Shown here: positions 51,857 to 52,690 of the stretch, one piece after another
Layout of the letters: every line of letters starts with the position of its first letter
Position numbering within the stretch: position 1 is the stretch's first letter
From: CAYFUR01 sp964346275
Lineage (GTDB): Bacteria; Sumerlaeota; Sumerlaeia; SLMS01
Direction: 5' to 3'
Length of the DNA: 52,690 bases
Assembly: GCA_964346275.1 (NCBI GenBank)
Contig: CAYFUR010000012.1
Location: forward strand, 1-52,690
The notes under the pieces: model-generated
What the model saw: the letters and a program-made list of their open reading frames with translations, nothing else
Told to the model about the DNA's origin: nothing
Database searches by the model: none
Program-made: the position numbers and the translations under genes

Positions 51857-52501
51857 ATGCAAATCAGACCAAGCACCCCGCGTGCTTTCACCCTCATCGA
51901 ATTGCTGATTGTTGTGGCGATCATCGCGATTCTCGCGGCCATCGCCGTGCCGAACTTTCTGGAGGCACAAACCCGCGCGAAGGTCAGCCGTTCCAAAGCC
52001 GACATGCGCTCGACCGCGACCGCCGTCGAGTCCTATCGGGTCGACAACAATCGATACCCGATTCCCTCAAACAAATTTGGCGAACAAGTACCGATTGATT
52101 CGCCCGATGCAACCCCGGTGTTCACGACAAAAACGTCGATCTTTCTCACGACGCCAATCGCGTACATCACCACCCGATTCAACGAACCATTCCCGGCGCT
52201 GAACGAATCGGCAGAGGATGCCCAATACCACCTTGGGACGCTGTTCTATTACCTGGAAACGACCCCCGGGCTTTATCCAGGGAACTTGCCGTCGGGATTC
52301 GATAACGGTTACGATGCCTACATGGCCTCGCTGAGTGGGAATGAAGGACTCAACGCCCCGTTTTATATGCTCGGTCATGGCCCGGACAGTACTCACAACG
52401 GACCAGGTAAAGCGACCCAGGAGCTTTACGATCCAACGAATGGCACCATTTCGAATGGGGACATCGTTTACTTTGGCTCCGGCACCGGCTTTCTCAACTG
52501 A
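51857..52501 (+). CDS. Pseudopilin (GspG-like prepilin)
   Basis: 214 residues from the ATG at 51857, with AGGAGA nine bases upstream; an earlier in-frame start at 51767 falls inside the stem-loop and is rejected. Leader ends RPSTPRA|FTLIELLIVVAIIAIL, again with Ala at -1, Glu at +5. PNFLEAQTRAKVSRSKADMRS and VESYRVDNNRYP are nearly the same as in the pseudopilin at 50498. The C-terminal part has LGHGPDSTHN and LYDPTNGTISNGDIVYFGSG. Middle regions differ between the paralogues. Closed by a strong terminator before rpsL. Confidence 0.92.
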   Translation: MQIRPSTPRAFTLIELLIVVAIIAILAAIAVPNFLEAQTRAKVSRSKADMRSTATAVESYRVDNNRYPIPSNKFGEQVPIDSPDATPVFTTKTSIFLTTPIAYITTRFNEPFPALNESAEDAQYHLGTLFYYLETTPGLYPGNLPSGFDNGYDAYMASLSGNEGLNAPFYMLGHGPDSTHNGPGKATQELYDPTNGTISNGDIVYFGSGTGFLN

Positions 52502-52528
52502 TCAACGCCGCGCCGGTGCATCACCAGC

Positions 52529-52566
52529 AAAGGGGCCGGAGCGGGGGAATTCCGGCCCCTTTTTCT
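52529..52566 (+). terminator. Rho-independent terminator after the last pseudopilin gene
   Basis: A 12-pair stem (AAAGGGGCCGGA with TCCGGCCCCTTT), ten-base loop, running into TTTTTC. It insulates the rpsL transcript. Confidence 0.95.
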
Positions 52567-52670
52567 CTTGACCAGGGTCCCCTGGATGGGTTGTCTTTCC
52601 CGGCCTTGCAAAGGACGGGGGCTTGCCGTGCCCCATCGTCCGGCGACGCAAATACCTGCTGGAGTAGTCC

Positions 52671-52690
52671 ATGCCCACGATTAATCAGTT
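52671..52690 (+). CDS. rpsL: 30S ribosomal protein S12, first six codons only
   Basis: The window ends in ATG plus codons for PTINQ, with GGAG six bases upstream. MPTINQL is the near-universal start of ribosomal protein S12, so this is most likely the beginning of the str operon (rpsL-rpsG-fusA-tuf). The short length limits certainty; a promoter in 52567-52670 could not be fixed. Confidence 0.75.

Noticed and set aside
1..52690. CRISPR arrays, tRNA/rRNA genes, integrases and intact transposases
   Set aside because: Looked for across the window; no regularly spaced repeats, cloverleaf T-loop patterns or recombinase motifs were seen.

Overview
The window is chromosomal DNA of moderately high GC from an uncultivated-looking Gram-negative-type bacterium. 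Supporting signs are an MlaE permease, an MsbA-like exporter, type II secretion/type IV pilus parts and several prepilins. A scaffold gap (Ns at 28677-28766) shows it comes from a draft or metagenome assembly. The prepilins end in a shared YDPTNG..S.G.I tail, and there is a bacillithiol-type deacetylase and a DUF5009 protein. Together these recall candidate phyla such as Sumerlaeota or Hydrogenedentota, but that placement is only an inference. No tRNA, rRNA, CRISPR array, phage or intact insertion sequence was seen.

Layout, 0-31.7 kb: a cut-off dapA; gltB-gltD (glutamate synthase) with a 650-base leader; dprA with a membrane protein; gspF and gspE; two multi-pass membrane proteins (one DUF5009); a 1491-residue hybrid sensor kinase with a periplasmic solute-binding sensor, five PAS domains and a GAF domain; a Ser/Thr kinase fused to a cyclic-nucleotide-binding domain; an MFS transporter; adenosine deaminase; an MsbA-type ABC exporter; a plant-HIR-like SPFH protein beside a lone MlaE permease; a prepilin broken by the gap; a TgpA-like transglutaminase; and yidD.

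Layout, 31.9-44.5 kb: grpE, a zinc-finger-less dnaJ (cbpA type), ybeY and era form a + strand cluster, the last three with overlapping stop and start codons. Then come an FkbM methyltransferase; a secreted beta-helix/cohesin-like protein with a small secreted partner; bshB1 followed at once by an FHA-GAF-sigma54 activator; a PAS-SpoIIE phosphatase; and a secreted helical-repeat protein.

Layout, 44.6-52.7 kb: this is the most unusual part. A minus-strand run of five tightly packed genes encodes a 10-cysteine secreted protein, a signal-peptide/C-terminal-anchor protein, a 74-residue membrane protein, a YkuD-type L,D-transpeptidase-like protein and a pseudopilin. Upstream lies a second copy of the anchored protein with conserved ends and a diverged middle, a nonsense-truncated copy of the 74-residue gene, and a duplicated promoter-containing repeat whose C tract differs in length. 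Beyond that, a divergent promoter region with two Fur-box-like palindromes separates a secreted propeller-like protein from a pseudopilin. A His/Cys-rich DUF2946-like protein, another pseudopilin and a strong terminator follow, and the window ends six codons into rpsL.

Taken together, the region is rich in cell-surface export (GspE/GspF with many pseudopilins) and in phosphorylation-based signalling, set among housekeeping genes. All functions are read from motifs in the sequence; no database search was run.
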